Notes under the pieces: generated by a model
Databases searched by the model: none
Told to the model about the DNA's origin: nothing
The model's input: only the letters and a program-made list of their open reading frames with translations
Program-made: the position numbers and the translations under genes
In this document: positions 26,110 through 35,756 of the stretch, piece by piece
How positions within the stretch are numbered: the stretch's first letter is position 1
How the letters are laid out: each line of letters starts with the position of its first letter
Assembly (NCBI RefSeq): GCF_002355335.1
Contig: NZ_AP014946.1
Location: forward strand, 2,681,501-2,745,500
DNA length: 64,000 bases
Origin: Variibacter gotjawalensis
GTDB lineage: Bacteria; Pseudomonadota; Alphaproteobacteria; Rhizobiales; Xanthobacteraceae
Reading direction: 5' to 3'

Positions 26110-27012
26110 ATGCCCATAAGGTTCGATCTGACCGACCTGCGATTGTTCGTGCACGTCGCCGAAGCCGGCAGCATTACGCATGGGGCCGCGCGCGCGAACA
26201 TGACGCTGGCGTCGGCGAGTGAACGTATCAGCGCTATGGAAGGTGCCCTCGGCGCTCCGCTCCTGGAAAGGAATCGCCGTGGCATTCGGCTGACTTCAGC
26301 AGGAACAGTGCTCCTGCATCATGCGTGGATTGTCTCGCAGCAGCTGGAGCACATGCGCGGTGACCTGGACAGTTTCGGGAAGGGGCTGACGGGGCATGTA
26401 CGCCTGCTGTCGAATATCGGCGCGATGGAATTTCTGCCCGTACCCCTGGCGGCCTTTCTCTCGGCCCATCCGAATATCCACATCGACCTTGAGCATTATG
26501 GAAGCGGCGAAATTATGCGGGCAATTGCCGCGGGCCGCGGCGATATCGGCATTGTCGGCGAGACGGTTGATCCAAGCGCGGAGCTGGAAAGTTTTCCGTT
26601 CGCGGAGATACGCCTGGTTCTGGTGACGCCGTTGCGGCATCCGCTCAGCCGGCATCGTAAACTCGCGTTCCGCGAAGCTCTAGATCATGAATTCATCGGC
26701 TTTGGCGTTGGCAGCCCGATGCAGGATTTGTTGAACTATCATGCCTTCCGCGCCGGTCGCCGGTTCAAGCTGCGCATCCGCCTCAACGAGTCGAACCTGA
26801 TGTGTCAGATGGTCGAGAAGGGCATTGGTCTCGCTATCCTGCCCGAAACAGCAGCGCGGCGTTCCCAGCGTTCAATGGCTATCCGCGTCATCCCTCTTAC
26901 GGACACTTGGGCTCTTCGCCAGCTGCGGATCTGCATGCGAAGTTTTGGCTCGCTGCCCGCGCATGCTCAAAGGCTGGCCGAGTTTTTGAGGGCCCCCACG
27001 CCGGTGGCTTGA
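26110..27012 (+). CDS. LysR-family transcriptional regulator
   Basis: A 300-residue LysR regulator. The winged HTH is at the N-terminus (DLTDLRLFVHVAEAGSITHGAARANMTLASASERISAMEGALGAPLLERNRRGIRLT, in pieces). The effector domain follows (FLPVPLAAFLSAHP and IGIVGETVDPSAEL). It diverges from the Bug binding protein and methyltransferase genes, and a T-N11-A dyad lies in the shared gap, so it most likely controls that pair. The inducer would be the solute or a derivative. The ATG used starts the HTH directly. Confidence 0.88.
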   Translation: MPIRFDLTDLRLFVHVAEAGSITHGAARANMTLASASERISAMEGALGAPLLERNRRGIRLTSAGTVLLHHAWIVSQQLEHMRGDLDSFGKGLTGHVRLLSNIGAMEFLPVPLAAFLSAHPNIHIDLEHYGSGEIMRAIAAGRGDIGIVGETVDPSAELESFPFAEIRLVLVTPLRHPLSRHRKLAFREALDHEFIGFGVGSPMQDLLNYHAFRAGRRFKLRIRLNESNLMCQMVEKGIGLAILPETAARRSQRSMAIRVIPLTDTWALRQLRICMRSFGSLPAHAQRLAEFLRAPTPVA

Positions 27013-27370
27013 TGGCTCTTCCTGGCGGTCGCGCATTTCACGGTCGAGTATCGACGGATTTGTTGGCACCTGCTCATGTATACGCCGCTACTGAAACTAG
27101 AGCGGACGTCAATTCACGAGTACATGGCATAACTTTACGCGCATTTTGCGCGGCGGTTACTGCAGTTTTAGTTCGCTCAAAAGTATCAGCGCGGAACTGC
27201 TTTGCCGAAGCGACAAATTTTACTGTAAGTCCAATTTGGGAAAGCTGGAGGATCGCGGTGCGTGTCTCCTCCCAACCCAATATGGGGCCGAAATAGATAT
27301 CTTCAAGAATTGCCGCGCTTCCGAATGTGCGTAATTTCCGCGCCCTCATTCACAACGAGGGAAACACTGC
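27013..27370. other. Gene-free stretch with lower GC
   Basis: 358 bases between the LysR gene and the monooxygenase gene. It is visibly richer in A and T from about 27095 onward than the flanking genes. A 91-codon minus-strand frame exists but has no ribosome site and matches nothing I recognise. I see no tRNA, repeat or clear terminator. The end (GAGGGAAACACTGC) holds the ribosome site of the next gene, so a promoter is likely here. Confidence 0.5.
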
Positions 27371-28834
27371 ATGATGCAGAATGCGGATGTCGTGATCGCG
27401 GGCGCCGGCCCGACTGGCTTGATGCTTGCCGGTGAATTGGCTCTCGCCGGAATTGATGTCGCGATCGTCGAGAGGCGTGAGACGCAAGGCGTGGCCGGCT
27501 CGCGCGCCGGCGGACTCCATTCGCGGAGCATCGAAGTTCTCGATCAGCGCGGCATCGCGGATCGCTTTCTGTCGGCGGGCACGATCGGACAGGTCGCCGG
27601 CTTCGCCTGGATCCATCTCGACATCTCCGACTTCCCGACGCGGCACCCTTACGGTCTTGCACTATGGCAGAACGAAATCGAACGCATTCTCGCCGAATGG
27701 GTGAGCGAGCTCGGCGTTCCGGTCTATCGCGGACGCGAGGTCGCGGGCTTTGCTGAGAGCGCTGACGGCGTCGACATCGCACTTTCAGACGGCGGCTCAG
27801 TGGCGGCGCGTTATCTCGTTGGCTGCGATGGCGGACGCAGCATCGTGCGCAAGACGGCTGGCATTGCCTTCGCGGGCTCCGACCCGACGATTAGTCACCT
27901 GATTGCGGAAGTCGAATTGGGCGAAGAGCCCGCATGGGGTCTGCGCCACGATGCGATGGGCATCCACGGCCTCAGCAAGATCGGCGATGGCGACATCGTG
28001 CGCGTCATGGTCACCGAGCAGCAACTCGGCAATACACGCGATCCGGATTTGGCCGATCTCAGCGCCGCGCTGACGGCGGTCTATGGCACGGATTACGGCA
28101 TTCACAGCCCGCGCTCGATCTCGCGCTTCACTGACATGACGCGGCAAGCCGAGGCTTATCGCAAAGGCCGTGTGCTGCTCGCAGGCGATGCTGCGCACGT
28201 TCACTATCCGGCCGGCGGGCAGGGGTTGAACACGGGGCTGCAGGACGCGGTCAATCTCGGATGGAAGCTTGCGCAAGTGGTGGAAGGCATATCGCCCGAT
28301 ACGCTCCTCGATAGTTACCACGCGGAGCGTCATCCAGTCGCGGCGCGCGTGCTGCACAACACGATGGCGCAGGTCGCGTTGCTCCGCCGCTCCGAGGATC
28401 GGCTCAACGCGTTGCGGCAGATCGTCGGCGATTTGCTCGACATGGACGAGCCGCGCAAACGCGTCGCCGCGATGACGACAGGCCTCGACGTTCACTACGA
28501 CCTCGGAGACGGACATCCGCTGCTCGGCCGCCGGATGCCGGACCTCGCGCTCAAGACCGACGACGGCCGCGTGCAACTCTCCTCGCTGCTGCATTCTGCC
28601 AAGCCGTTGCTGCTCAATCTCGGCGACCGCAGTGCCTACGACGTCGGAAAATGGTCGGATCGCGTCAGCCTTGTTGACGCGGCATATGATGGCGTGTGGG
28701 AGCTTCCGGTAATCGGGGAGGTGCCCGCGCCGGCCGCGGTCCTCATTCGGCCGGACGGCCACGTCGCTTGGGTCGCGGGCGCCAACGCCACAGAGCTCTC
28801 CGAAGCACTGCAGGCGTGGTTCGGCGCGGCTTAG
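27371..28834 (+). CDS. FAD-dependent aromatic hydroxylase (PheA/TfdB family)
   Basis: A 487-residue class A flavoprotein monooxygenase. Its N-terminal GAGPTGLMLAGELALAG (residues 11-27) binds ADP of FAD, GCDGGRSIVRKTAGI is the DG motif (about 155-169), and GRVLLAGDAAHVHYPAGGQGLNTGLQDAVNLGWKLA is the FAD/NADPH motif near 268. The C-terminal about 110 residues (LLGRRMPDLAL onward) form the thioredoxin-like tail seen in phenol hydroxylase and rifampicin monooxygenase relatives. It hydroxylates a phenol or polyketide-like ring using NADPH and oxygen. The next gene, an AraC regulator, may control it. Start at ATG 27371 (the second ATG of an adjacent pair is also possible). Confidence 0.87.
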   Translation: MMQNADVVIAGAGPTGLMLAGELALAGIDVAIVERRETQGVAGSRAGGLHSRSIEVLDQRGIADRFLSAGTIGQVAGFAWIHLDISDFPTRHPYGLALWQNEIERILAEWVSELGVPVYRGREVAGFAESADGVDIALSDGGSVAARYLVGCDGGRSIVRKTAGIAFAGSDPTISHLIAEVELGEEPAWGLRHDAMGIHGLSKIGDGDIVRVMVTEQQLGNTRDPDLADLSAALTAVYGTDYGIHSPRSISRFTDMTRQAEAYRKGRVLLAGDAAHVHYPAGGQGLNTGLQDAVNLGWKLAQVVEGISPDTLLDSYHAERHPVAARVLHNTMAQVALLRRSEDRLNALRQIVGDLLDMDEPRKRVAAMTTGLDVHYDLGDGHPLLGRRMPDLALKTDDGRVQLSSLLHSAKPLLLNLGDRSAYDVGKWSDRVSLVDAAYDGVWELPVIGEVPAPAAVLIRPDGHVAWVAGANATELSEALQAWFGAA

Positions 28835-28849
28835 CTGCGGTGCGAAAGC

Positions 28850-28864
28850 ACACGTTTTACGTGT
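28850..28864. promoter_or_regulatory. ACACGT-N3-ACGTGT dyad, possible operator
   Basis: A perfect 6-bp inverted repeat around TTT, 16 bases after the monooxygenase stop and about 79 before the AraC-type start. It could bind a regulator or be a weak 3-prime structure; nothing else supports either reading. Confidence 0.3.
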
Positions 28865-28907
28865 TGGCCAAGCCTTAACCAGCCAGTGCACAGCTTGGCC
28901 GGGTGGC

Positions 28908-28932
28908 TATCCGGGCGGCAACCGCCCGGATA
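28908..28932 (+). promoter_or_regulatory. Perfect 11-bp hairpin in the leader of the AraC-type gene
   Basis: TATCCGGGCGG and CCGCCCGGATA pair perfectly around CAA. The hairpin ends 10 bases before the chosen ATG at 28943, over the place where the ribosome would bind, and no good Shine-Dalgarno is visible. It could lower translation. It also resembles the CCGGATA cores of the intergenic repeats in this window. Confidence 0.45.
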
Positions 28933-28942
28933 TGCTTCCCGC

Positions 28943-29830
28943 ATGTCCGCTCAAGCGCTGCCGCTGTTTCATCTCTACGGCGATCCGCCGGACGATCACG
29001 CGTTCGACTTCATCCATGTCGAAACGCTGTTCTCCCGCTCGGCCGTCAACGACTGGGTGATCCTCGCGCACCGGCATCGCAATCTGTTCCAGGTGATGGT
29101 GATCGAGCAGGGCGGCGGCGAGATGACTTACGAGTCCGCGACGTTGCCGCTCGAAGGGCCGAGCATCAACCTCGTGCCGCCGACCATCGTGCACGGCTAT
29201 CGCTTCCGCCCGGAGACGACGTCCGGCTACGTCGTATCCTTCACCGAAGACGTGGTGCAGAGCCAGGGCGAGCGGCAGAACGATGTGCTCGGCGCGCTGC
29301 GACGTCTCGCACAAGACCCGGTCCTGCTGCTCGACGACAACGCGCGCGAAAAGCTCTCCGGATTGTGCCGCGCGATGCTCGACGAGCATCTCCTCGCGCG
29401 CCCCGGCTATCGCCTTGCGATGCGCGCTCATCTGGCGCTCTTCGCCGTCGAGATCGTGCGCTCCGCGCAAAGCCGCCAACGCTCCGGCATGGTGACGTTG
29501 CGCCCGACCGACGCCACCGTCGACACCTTGCGCGCTCTGATCGAAGAAAATTTCCGCAGCGAGCGCCTCGTCGCATTCTATGCCGACAAGCTCGCGATGA
29601 CGCCGGACCGCCTCAACGATCACGTCAAGCGCACCGCTGGCGTCACCGCCGGGCATCTCATTCGCCAGCGCGTACTCACCGAGGCGAAACGCCAGCTCGT
29701 CTTCACGACGCTCGCGATCCACGACATCGCGTATCAGCTCGCCTTCTCGGACCCGTCGCACTTCACGCGCTTCTTCCGCAAGCAGACCGGCACGACGCCG
29801 CAGGCGTTTCGCGAAAGCCGTGGCGGCTAA
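28943..29830 (+). CDS. AraC-family transcriptional regulator (PobR/HpaA type)
   Basis: A 295-residue regulator: an N-terminal cupin-like effector domain (FIHVETLFSRSAVNDWVILAHRHRNLFQVMVIEQGGG, in pieces) and a C-terminal double HTH of about 100 residues (FYADKLAMTPDRLNDHVKRTAG, then HDIAYQLAFSDPSHFTRFFRKQTGTTPQAFRES). This layout is that of PobR and HpaA, activators of aromatic-acid hydroxylase genes. Its neighbour upstream is an aromatic hydroxylase. The ATG used is the second in frame; the first lies before the hairpin at 28908-28932. Its stop overlaps the convergent membrane protein gene by 4 bases. Confidence 0.85.
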   Translation: MSAQALPLFHLYGDPPDDHAFDFIHVETLFSRSAVNDWVILAHRHRNLFQVMVIEQGGGEMTYESATLPLEGPSINLVPPTIVHGYRFRPETTSGYVVSFTEDVVQSQGERQNDVLGALRRLAQDPVLLLDDNAREKLSGLCRAMLDEHLLARPGYRLAMRAHLALFAVEIVRSAQSRQRSGMVTLRPTDATVDTLRALIEENFRSERLVAFYADKLAMTPDRLNDHVKRTAGVTAGHLIRQRVLTEAKRQLVFTTLAIHDIAYQLAFSDPSHFTRFFRKQTGTTPQAFRESRGG

Positions 29831-30348
29831 GCCGGGACGACGAGATACAGGATCACGAAGATCGCCAGCGCGCCGGTTGCCGCGACGACGAGCTTCTGCC
29901 CGAGATTCAAGTCAACCTTCAGCATCCCGGTGATCTCGGTCGCGACCGCGCCGCCGCCGAGCGCCAGCACCGCGAGAATAATGCGCGTCTGCAGCGCGGA
30001 GGGGTCTTTGAAGAAGAACGCCAGCACGACCGACAACACGACCAGCGCGAGCCCAATAAACAACGCCAAATGCTTTTCCATAAATGAGGGCGCCTCCAGC
30101 GCAACATGCGCAAAACGAAATTCGAAAGTGTCTTGGTTCTGGCCGAGCTTTTCCGATTGGCTCTCGCCCGCGTAAGTCACCGTCACGCTGACGACATCGG
30201 TTCTGTTGTCGAGCTGGATATGCGCGCGGCCGTCCGAGCCGGTGACGCCGCCCGCGGCTTGGCCATTGATGAAAAACTGAATGTCCGCACCAACCAGCGC
30301 CCGCCCATTGCTGTCGACCGCGAAGACGTTCACCACGCGGTCGAGCAT
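29827..30348 (-). CDS. Ig/transthyretin-like domain protein with membrane tail, unknown
   Basis: A 173-residue protein. Residues 1-85 look like a beta-sandwich of the carboxypeptidase-regulatory/transthyretin-like type (VNVFAVDSNGRALVGADIQFFINGQ, GSDGRAHIQL, VSVTVTYAGES). Residues 92-113 and 122-145 are two hydrophobic helices with a short basic-acidic turn, and 155-172 a third. There is no signal peptide, so either the domain is cytoplasmic or the first helix acts as an anchor. Its ATG overlaps the stop of the gene at 30348-30728 as ATGA, and that protein's N-terminal half is a clear paralogue of this one. I recognise no named family. Confidence 0.65.
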   Translation of the reverse strand: MLDRVVNVFAVDSNGRALVGADIQFFINGQAAGGVTGSDGRAHIQLDNRTDVVSVTVTYAGESQSEKLGQNQDTFEFRFAHVALEAPSFMEKHLALFIGLALVVLSVVLAFFFKDPSALQTRIILAVLALGGGAVATEITGMLKVDLNLGQKLVVAATGALAIFVILYLVVPA

Positions 30349-30728
30349 CAGCCGCACACCCGAATGACGGAATCGCCGAAGCGGCATTCGACGCAGGGCT
30401 GTCCGGCCGTGCCGTCCGGGCATCGCGCGATGCGCGGGGCATCGGGCTTGAACAAATTGGAAGTGACATTCAGTTGCAATGCCACAACCAGATCGTTCTC
30501 CTCGACGCCGACCCGCAAGCTCAAGCCCGCATATTCGGCTTCGACCGCCAGCCGCCCCAGATAGCTTGGAAAATTGATCGCCGCGAAACCGTGCGACGAA
30601 GCCACGGCACCGACAGGCACCGAATTGAGATAGAAGATGATGTTGGCGCCGTGCAGCGGGCGCTTCTCGCGATCGAAAACATTCACGCGCACAATCCGCG
30701 CGTCGCTCGTCTCTAATTCGAGGCTCAT
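30348..30728 (-). CDS. Ig/transthyretin-like domain protein with Cys-rich tail, unknown
   Basis: A 126-residue protein without signal peptide or membrane helix. The N-terminal 90 residues repeat the pattern of its downstream partner (VNVFDREKRPLHGANIIFYLNS, SSHGFAAINF, LAVEAEYAGLS). The last 30 residues carry four cysteines (RCPDGTAGQPCVECRFGD ... RVCG), two of them in a CVEC pair, which could hold a metal or two disulfides. The coupled overlap implies that the two work together. The next upstream gene, pcaC, ends 92 bases away, and the gap is AT-rich with a run of A and T (30771-30801), a probable promoter. Function unknown. Confidence 0.65.
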   Translation of the reverse strand: MSLELETSDARIVRVNVFDREKRPLHGANIIFYLNSVPVGAVASSHGFAAINFPSYLGRLAVEAEYAGLSLRVGVEENDLVVALQLNVTSNLFKPDAPRIARCPDGTAGQPCVECRFGDSVIRVCG

Positions 30729-30820
30729 CGATCCCCTCCAGGGGGAGCAACAGTTTGAGAAATCGCTCAGTTAAAAAACAAAACAATAATCGTTTATTAT
30801 GATCAGACGCGCGCGGAAGT

Positions 30821-31204
30821 CTACTTCAATTCCGCGATGATCGCGGCAGCCTCCTTGAACGCGTGGTTCGCCGCCGGCACGCCGACATAAATCGCTTGCT
30901 GCAGAATGATCTCTTTGATGTCGTCGGCCGTGAAGCCGCCTTCGGTCAGCGCCGCGCGAACGTGCAGCTGGAATTCGTCCCACGAGCCGAGCGCGATCAG
31001 CGTCCCGATCACGAGCACGCGGCGTGTGCGCTCGTCGTAATGCGGCCGCGTCCAGATCTCACCCCACGCGTAGCGCGTGATCAGCTCCTGGAATTCGGCC
31101 GTGAGCGGGTTCTTGTTCTTGAGCGAGCGGTCGACCCACGCGTCGCCGAGCACCTTGCGGCGCTTCGTCATGCCCTGTTCGTAGCGCGCTTTCTCGTCGG
31201 TCAT
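30821..31204 (-). CDS. pcaC: 4-Carboxymuconolactone decarboxylase
   Basis: A 127-residue all-helical protein of the CMD/AhpD family that converts 4-carboxymuconolactone to 3-oxoadipate enol-lactone in protocatechuate breakdown. Features: RRKVLGDAWVDRSL, ELITRYAWGEIWTRP, and the active-site stretch ALGSWDEFQLHVRAALTEGGFTADDIKEIILQQAIYVG (in pieces), with HVRAAL carrying the conserved His. Length is normal. It follows pcaD by 3 bases on the same strand, so the pair is co-transcribed. The lack of the CxxC pair rules out AhpD. Confidence 0.9.
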   Translation of the reverse strand: MTDEKARYEQGMTKRRKVLGDAWVDRSLKNKNPLTAEFQELITRYAWGEIWTRPHYDERTRRVLVIGTLIALGSWDEFQLHVRAALTEGGFTADDIKEIILQQAIYVGVPAANHAFKEAAAIIAELK

Positions 31205-31207
31205 GGC

Positions 31208-31990
31208 TTAGCCGTGCAGATGCTTGAGCACGGTCGCCGTGTAGGCCTCCGACTGCTCGACATTCGAAATATGCGCGGCGTCGAGCATCTTCAGCTCAGA
31301 ACCTTTGATGCGTGCCTGAATATACTCGGCATCCCTTGGCGTCGTCGCGGCGTCCTGCGAGCCGGCGATGATCAGCGTCGGCGCCGTGATGCCGCGAATG
31401 CTTTCGCTCTGATCCATGTCGCGGATCGCCTGACAGCACGCGACATAGCCGCCCGCATTCGTCTTCAGGAACTGCTTGTGGAAAGGCTTCACCTTATCGG
31501 GCGCGCGCTCGCGGTAGCCTTGCGTGAACCAGCGCTCCATCGAGCCGTTGACGATCGCGGCGGTGCCTTTTTCCGACACGGTGCGAATGCGGTCGTTCCA
31601 GAGGTCACCGTTCGGATAGCGGCATGCGGTGTTCGACAGCACGATGCGATCGACGCGGCCGGGCGCGTTGGCGGCGAGCCACATGCCGACCATGCCGCCC
31701 ATCGAGAGCCCGCACCAGTTCGTCTTTTTGATCTTCAGTGCATCCAAAATCGCGATCACGTCGCGGCCGAGCCGCTGCATCGAATAGGGGCCTTTCGGCG
31801 CATCGGACTTGCCGTGACCACGCCGGTCGTAGCGCACGAGGCGAAAGTGCCGGGAGAACTCGGGCGCCTGCACGTCCCACATCGCAAGGTCGGTGCCGAG
31901 CGAGTTCGATAGCATCAGCACCGGCGCGTTGTCCGGGCCTTCGACTTTGACATTGAGACGCGCGCCATCGTCGGCAGTGATCATCGGCAT
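31208..31990 (-). CDS. pcaD: 3-Oxoadipate enol-lactonase
   Basis: A 260-residue alpha/beta hydrolase that opens the enol-lactone to 3-oxoadipate, the step after PcaC. The nucleophile elbow is GLSMGG (Ser96), the oxyanion segment LSNSLGTDLAMWD and DRRGHGKSDAP are as in known PcaD proteins, and the catalytic His is in LDAAHISNVEQSEAYT. Gene order pcaD-pcaC with 3 bases between is common in the beta-ketoadipate pathway. pcaGH, pcaB, pcaIJ and pcaF are not in the window, so the rest of the pathway must be elsewhere. Confidence 0.9.
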   Translation of the reverse strand: MPMITADDGARLNVKVEGPDNAPVLMLSNSLGTDLAMWDVQAPEFSRHFRLVRYDRRGHGKSDAPKGPYSMQRLGRDVIAILDALKIKKTNWCGLSMGGMVGMWLAANAPGRVDRIVLSNTACRYPNGDLWNDRIRTVSEKGTAAIVNGSMERWFTQGYRERAPDKVKPFHKQFLKTNAGGYVACCQAIRDMDQSESIRGITAPTLIIAGSQDAATTPRDAEYIQARIKGSELKMLDAAHISNVEQSEAYTATVLKHLHG

Positions 31991-32151
31991 TGGTTCGCCT
32001 TTCGTTTCGTCACGCGTTGTTTTCGTGCGCGAATAGGGCAGAGACCCGCTTCATGTTCAAGATGGCGGCCATACATTGCGGCGAGCCTCCATTGCGGCGG
32101 GGCGACCGACTGCCTAAGATTGGAACAACTGAAGTCTAGGAGAGAAGAACC

Positions 32152-32607
32152 ATGGCGATGGTCATGAACGGTGAAGTCCAACTCGCGGCACCCCGCGACG
32201 AGGTCTGGAAGAAACTCAACGACCCCGCCGTGCTCAAGGCCTGCATTCCGGGCTGTGAGTCGCTCGATGTCACGGGTGAGAACCAATTCTCGGCTGTCGC
32301 CGTGAACAAGATCGGCCCCGTGAAGGCGAAGTTCAAAGGCACCGTGAACCTCACCGATCTTGATCCGCCGAACGGCTACAAGATTTCGGGGCAGGGCGAT
32401 GGCGGCATTGCGGGCTTCGCGAAAGGCGGCGCATCCGTGAATCTGAAAGACGCCGATGGCGGCGGCACGATCCTCGTTTACAACGTCGATGCGCAGATCG
32501 GCGGCAAGCTTGCGCAGCTCGGTCAGCGGCTCGTCAACGGCGCCGCAAAAAAGCTCGCGGATCAATTCTTCGAGAAATTTGCCGCAGCCGTAAAGGGCGG
32601 CGCGTAA
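32152..32607 (+). CDS. coxG: CO dehydrogenase-family subunit G (CoxG, SRPBCC fold)
   Basis: A 151-residue START/SRPBCC-like protein with the CoxG pattern: MNGEVQLAAPRDEVWKKLNDPAVLKACIPGCESL, NQFSAVAVNKIGPVKAKFKG, then GGIAGFAKGGASVNL and a late AQLGQRLVNGAAKKLADQFFEKF. CoxG proteins attach the enzyme or its maturation factors to the membrane in Oligotropha-type systems; the exact job is not settled. It leads the cox cluster, 188 bases before coxS. GAGAGAAGAACC precedes the ATG. Confidence 0.9.
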   Translation: MAMVMNGEVQLAAPRDEVWKKLNDPAVLKACIPGCESLDVTGENQFSAVAVNKIGPVKAKFKGTVNLTDLDPPNGYKISGQGDGGIAGFAKGGASVNLKDADGGGTILVYNVDAQIGGKLAQLGQRLVNGAAKKLADQFFEKFAAAVKGGA

Positions 32608-32794
32608 CCCCGCGGTTACGCGCAAAAAGGCAAAAAAGCGCGTCAGACCTTCTTCTTACGCGCGTCCGCGCCCTTGACCACGCGTATAACGGCAGTCCAG
32701 ACTTAGAGTAGTTCGAATTTACGCACGCCCGGCACAGCGACTGATGAGTCGTATCGCGCCCAGCCAAGCGTGGTTATTTGCCTGAGGAGGAAAC

Positions 32795-33298
<504 letters not shown>

Positions 33299-33342
33299 AC
33301 GATCGCGATCGTCCTTAACGCTGTTATTCCTGGGGAGGGAAG

Positions 33343-35703
33343 ATGAGCGGAACCGGCATTGGCGCCCCTGTGCGGCGTAAGGAAGATCTCAGGTTCATCA
33401 CCGGGAAAGGCAACTACACGGACGACATCGCGCGTCCGGGCCAGACGCACGCCTACTTCCTCCGTTCGCCGCACGCGCATGCGAAGATCAAGAAGATCGA
33501 CGCCGCTGCCGCGGAGAAGATGGACGGCGTGCTCGCGGTGCTCACCGGCGAGCAACTGCAGAACGACAAGATCGGCAATTTGATCTGCGGGTGGATGATC
33601 CACTCGAAGGACGGTTCGCCGATGAAGATGGCGCCGCATCCGGCCATCGCGGTCGGCAAGGCGTGCTATGTCGGCGACCCGGTCGTCGTCGTGATCGGCG
33701 AAACGCTCGCGCAGGCGAAAGACGCCGCCGAAGCTGTCGTCGTCGACTACGAAGTGCTGCCGGCAGTTGTCGATCTTGCGACATCGCAAAAGGGCGCGCA
33801 GATCCACGAGATCGCGCCCAACAACACGATCTACGAATGGCACCTCGGCGAGAAAGCTCCGACCGAAGCGGCGTTCAAAGCCGCTAAGCACGTCACCACG
33901 CTGAACATCGTCAACAATCGGCTGGTGCCGAACGCGATGGAGCCGCGCGTTGCCATCGGCGAATACGACGCCGGCAACGAGCACTTCACGCTGTGGAACA
34001 CGAGCCAAAACCCGCACGTCGCGCGGTTGGTGATTGCGGCTTTCGTCGGCATGGCGCCGGAGCACAAACTGCGCGTCATCGCGCCGGATGTCGGCGGCGG
34101 CTTTGGTTCGAAGATCTTCATCTACAACGAAGAGGTCGTTGCGCTGTGGGCGTCGAAGCGCGTCGGACGCCCGGTCAAGTGGACGTCGGATCGCTCGGAA
34201 GCTTTCATCTCGGATGCGCACGGCCGCGACCACGTAACGAAGGCCGAACTCGCATTCGACGCGAACAACAAGATCACGGCTCTCCGCGTCCACACGATCG
34301 CGAATATCGGCGCTTACATGTCGACCTTCTCGTCGTCGGTGCCGACATATCTCTACGCGACGCTGTTATCGGGTCAGTACGCGATTCCGAACATCTATGC
34401 GGAAGTCGACGCGGTCTACACCAACACGGTGCCGGTCGATGCGTATCGCGGGGCAGGGCGTCCCGAAGCGACATTCGTCGTCGAGCGCCTGATGGAAGTC
34501 TCGGCGCGCCAGCTCAAAGTCGATCCGGCCGAACTCCGCCGCAAGAACTTCGTCACCAAATTCCCGCACCAAACGCCGGTCATCATGGCGTATGACGCAG
34601 GCGACTACGAAGCGTCGATGAAGAAAGCGATGGACCTCGCCGACTACAAGAACTTCGGCAAACGTCGCCGCGAGTCGGAAAAGAACGGCAAGCTGCGCGG
34701 CATCGGCTTCTCGAATTACATCGAGGCGTGCGGCATTGCGCCGTCGCAGGCTGTCGGCTCGCTCGGTGCCGGCGTCGGCTTGTGGGAGTCGGCCGAAGTC
34801 CGCGTCAATCCGACCGGCTCGATCGAGGTCCTGACCGGCTCGCACAGTCACGGGCAGGGCCACGAGACGACCTTCGCGCAACTGGTGTCGGAGCGGCTCG
34901 GCGTGCCGATCGACACGGTGAGCATCGTGCACGGCGACACCGACAAGGTGCAGTTCGGCATGGGCACATATGGTTCGCGCTCCGGCGCGGTCGGCATGTC
35001 GGCGATCGTCAAGGCGCTCGACAAGATCGAGGCGAAGGCGAAGAAGGTCGCGTCGCATCTGCTGGAAGCCGCCGAAGCCGACATCGACTTCAAGGACGGC
35101 AAATTCACCGTCAAAGGCACCGACAAGTCGGCCGCCTGGGGTGACGTGACGCTCAACGCGTACATCGCGCACAAGTTCGCCGGCCAGGAACTCGAGCCGG
35201 GTCTGAAAGAAGGCGCCTTCTACGATCCGACCAACTTCACGTTCCCCGCCGGCTGCCACATCTGCGAAGTGGAGATCGATCCGGACACCGGCGAAGTGAA
35301 GATCGAGAAGTTCGTCGCCGTCGACGACTTCGGCACCATCATCAATCCGATGATCGTCGAAGGCCAAGTCCACGGCGGCATTGCGCAGGGCGTCGGCCAA
35401 GCGCTGCATGAGGGCGCGGTCTATAATAAAGAAGGCCAGCTGCTCTCCGGCTCGTTCATGGACTACGCGATGCCGCGCGCGCATCACCTCCCGTCATTCG
35501 ATGTCGGCGTGACGACGACGAAGTGTCCGTCGAACCCGCTGGGCATGAAGGGCTGCGGCGAGGCGGGTGCTATCGGCTCGCCGCCTGCCGTCATCAACGC
35601 AATTACTGACGCGGTCGGGCACGAAGACGTGCCGATGCCCGCGACATCTCATACGGTTTGGAAAGCCGCGCAGAAGGCCGTGCGCAAACAAGCCGCCGAA
35701 TAG
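33343..35703 (+). CDS. coxL: CO dehydrogenase-family large molybdenum subunit, form II type
   Basis: A 786-residue molybdopterin subunit of the xanthine-oxidase family. VGGGFGSK near 248-255 and [14 protein letters not shown] near 736-749 (with the catalytic Glu) bind and activate the cofactor. The active-site loop at about 367 reads AYRGAGR. In proven CO dehydrogenases (form I) the loop is AYxCSFR with the Cys that binds copper; AYRGAGR marks form II, whose ability to oxidise CO at useful rates is doubtful. The true substrate may be an aldehyde, purine-like or other hydroxylatable compound. Start fixed by GGGGAGGGAAG 5 bases upstream. Confidence 0.92.
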   Translation: MSGTGIGAPVRRKEDLRFITGKGNYTDDIARPGQTHAYFLRSPHAHAKIKKIDAAAAEKMDGVLAVLTGEQLQNDKIGNLICGWMIHSKDGSPMKMAPHPAIAVGKACYVGDPVVVVIGETLAQAKDAAEAVVVDYEVLPAVVDLATSQKGAQIHEIAPNNTIYEWHLGEKAPTEAAFKAAKHVTTLNIVNNRLVPNAMEPRVAIGEYDAGNEHFTLWNTSQNPHVARLVIAAFVGMAPEHKLRVIAPDVGGGFGSKIFIYNEEVVALWASKRVGRPVKWTSDRSEAFISDAHGRDHVTKAELAFDANNKITALRVHTIANIGAYMSTFSSSVPTYLYATLLSGQYAIPNIYAEVDAVYTNTVPVDAYRGAGRPEATFVVERLMEVSARQLKVDPAELRRKNFVTKFPHQTPVIMAYDAGDYEASMKKAMDLADYKNFGKRRRESEKNGKLRGIGFSNYIEACGIAPSQAVGSLGAGVGLWESAEVRVNPTGSIEVLTGSHSHGQGHETTFAQLVSERLGVPIDTVSIVHGDTDKVQFGMGTYGSRSGAVGMSAIVKALDKIEAKAKKVASHLLEAAEADIDFKDGKFTVKGTDKSAAWGDVTLNAYIAHKFAGQELEPGLKEGAFYDPTNFTFPAGCHICEVEIDPDTGEVKIEKFVAVDDFGTIINPMIVEGQVHGGIAQGVGQALHEGAVYNKEGQLLSGSFMDYAMPRAHHLPSFDVGVTTTKCPSNPLGMKGCGEAGAIGSPPAVINAITDAVGHEDVPMPATSHTVWKAAQKAVRKQAAE

Positions 35704-35756
35704 GAATAAGCTGCGGGGCTCCGGTGGAGCGCCGCGAAGAGGAAGGTTGGAGAACC

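Noticed and set aside
27074-27349. 91-codon minus-strand frame in the gene-free stretch
   Set aside because: No ribosome site, no motif and no partner; the AT-rich base content alone is not evidence for a gene.
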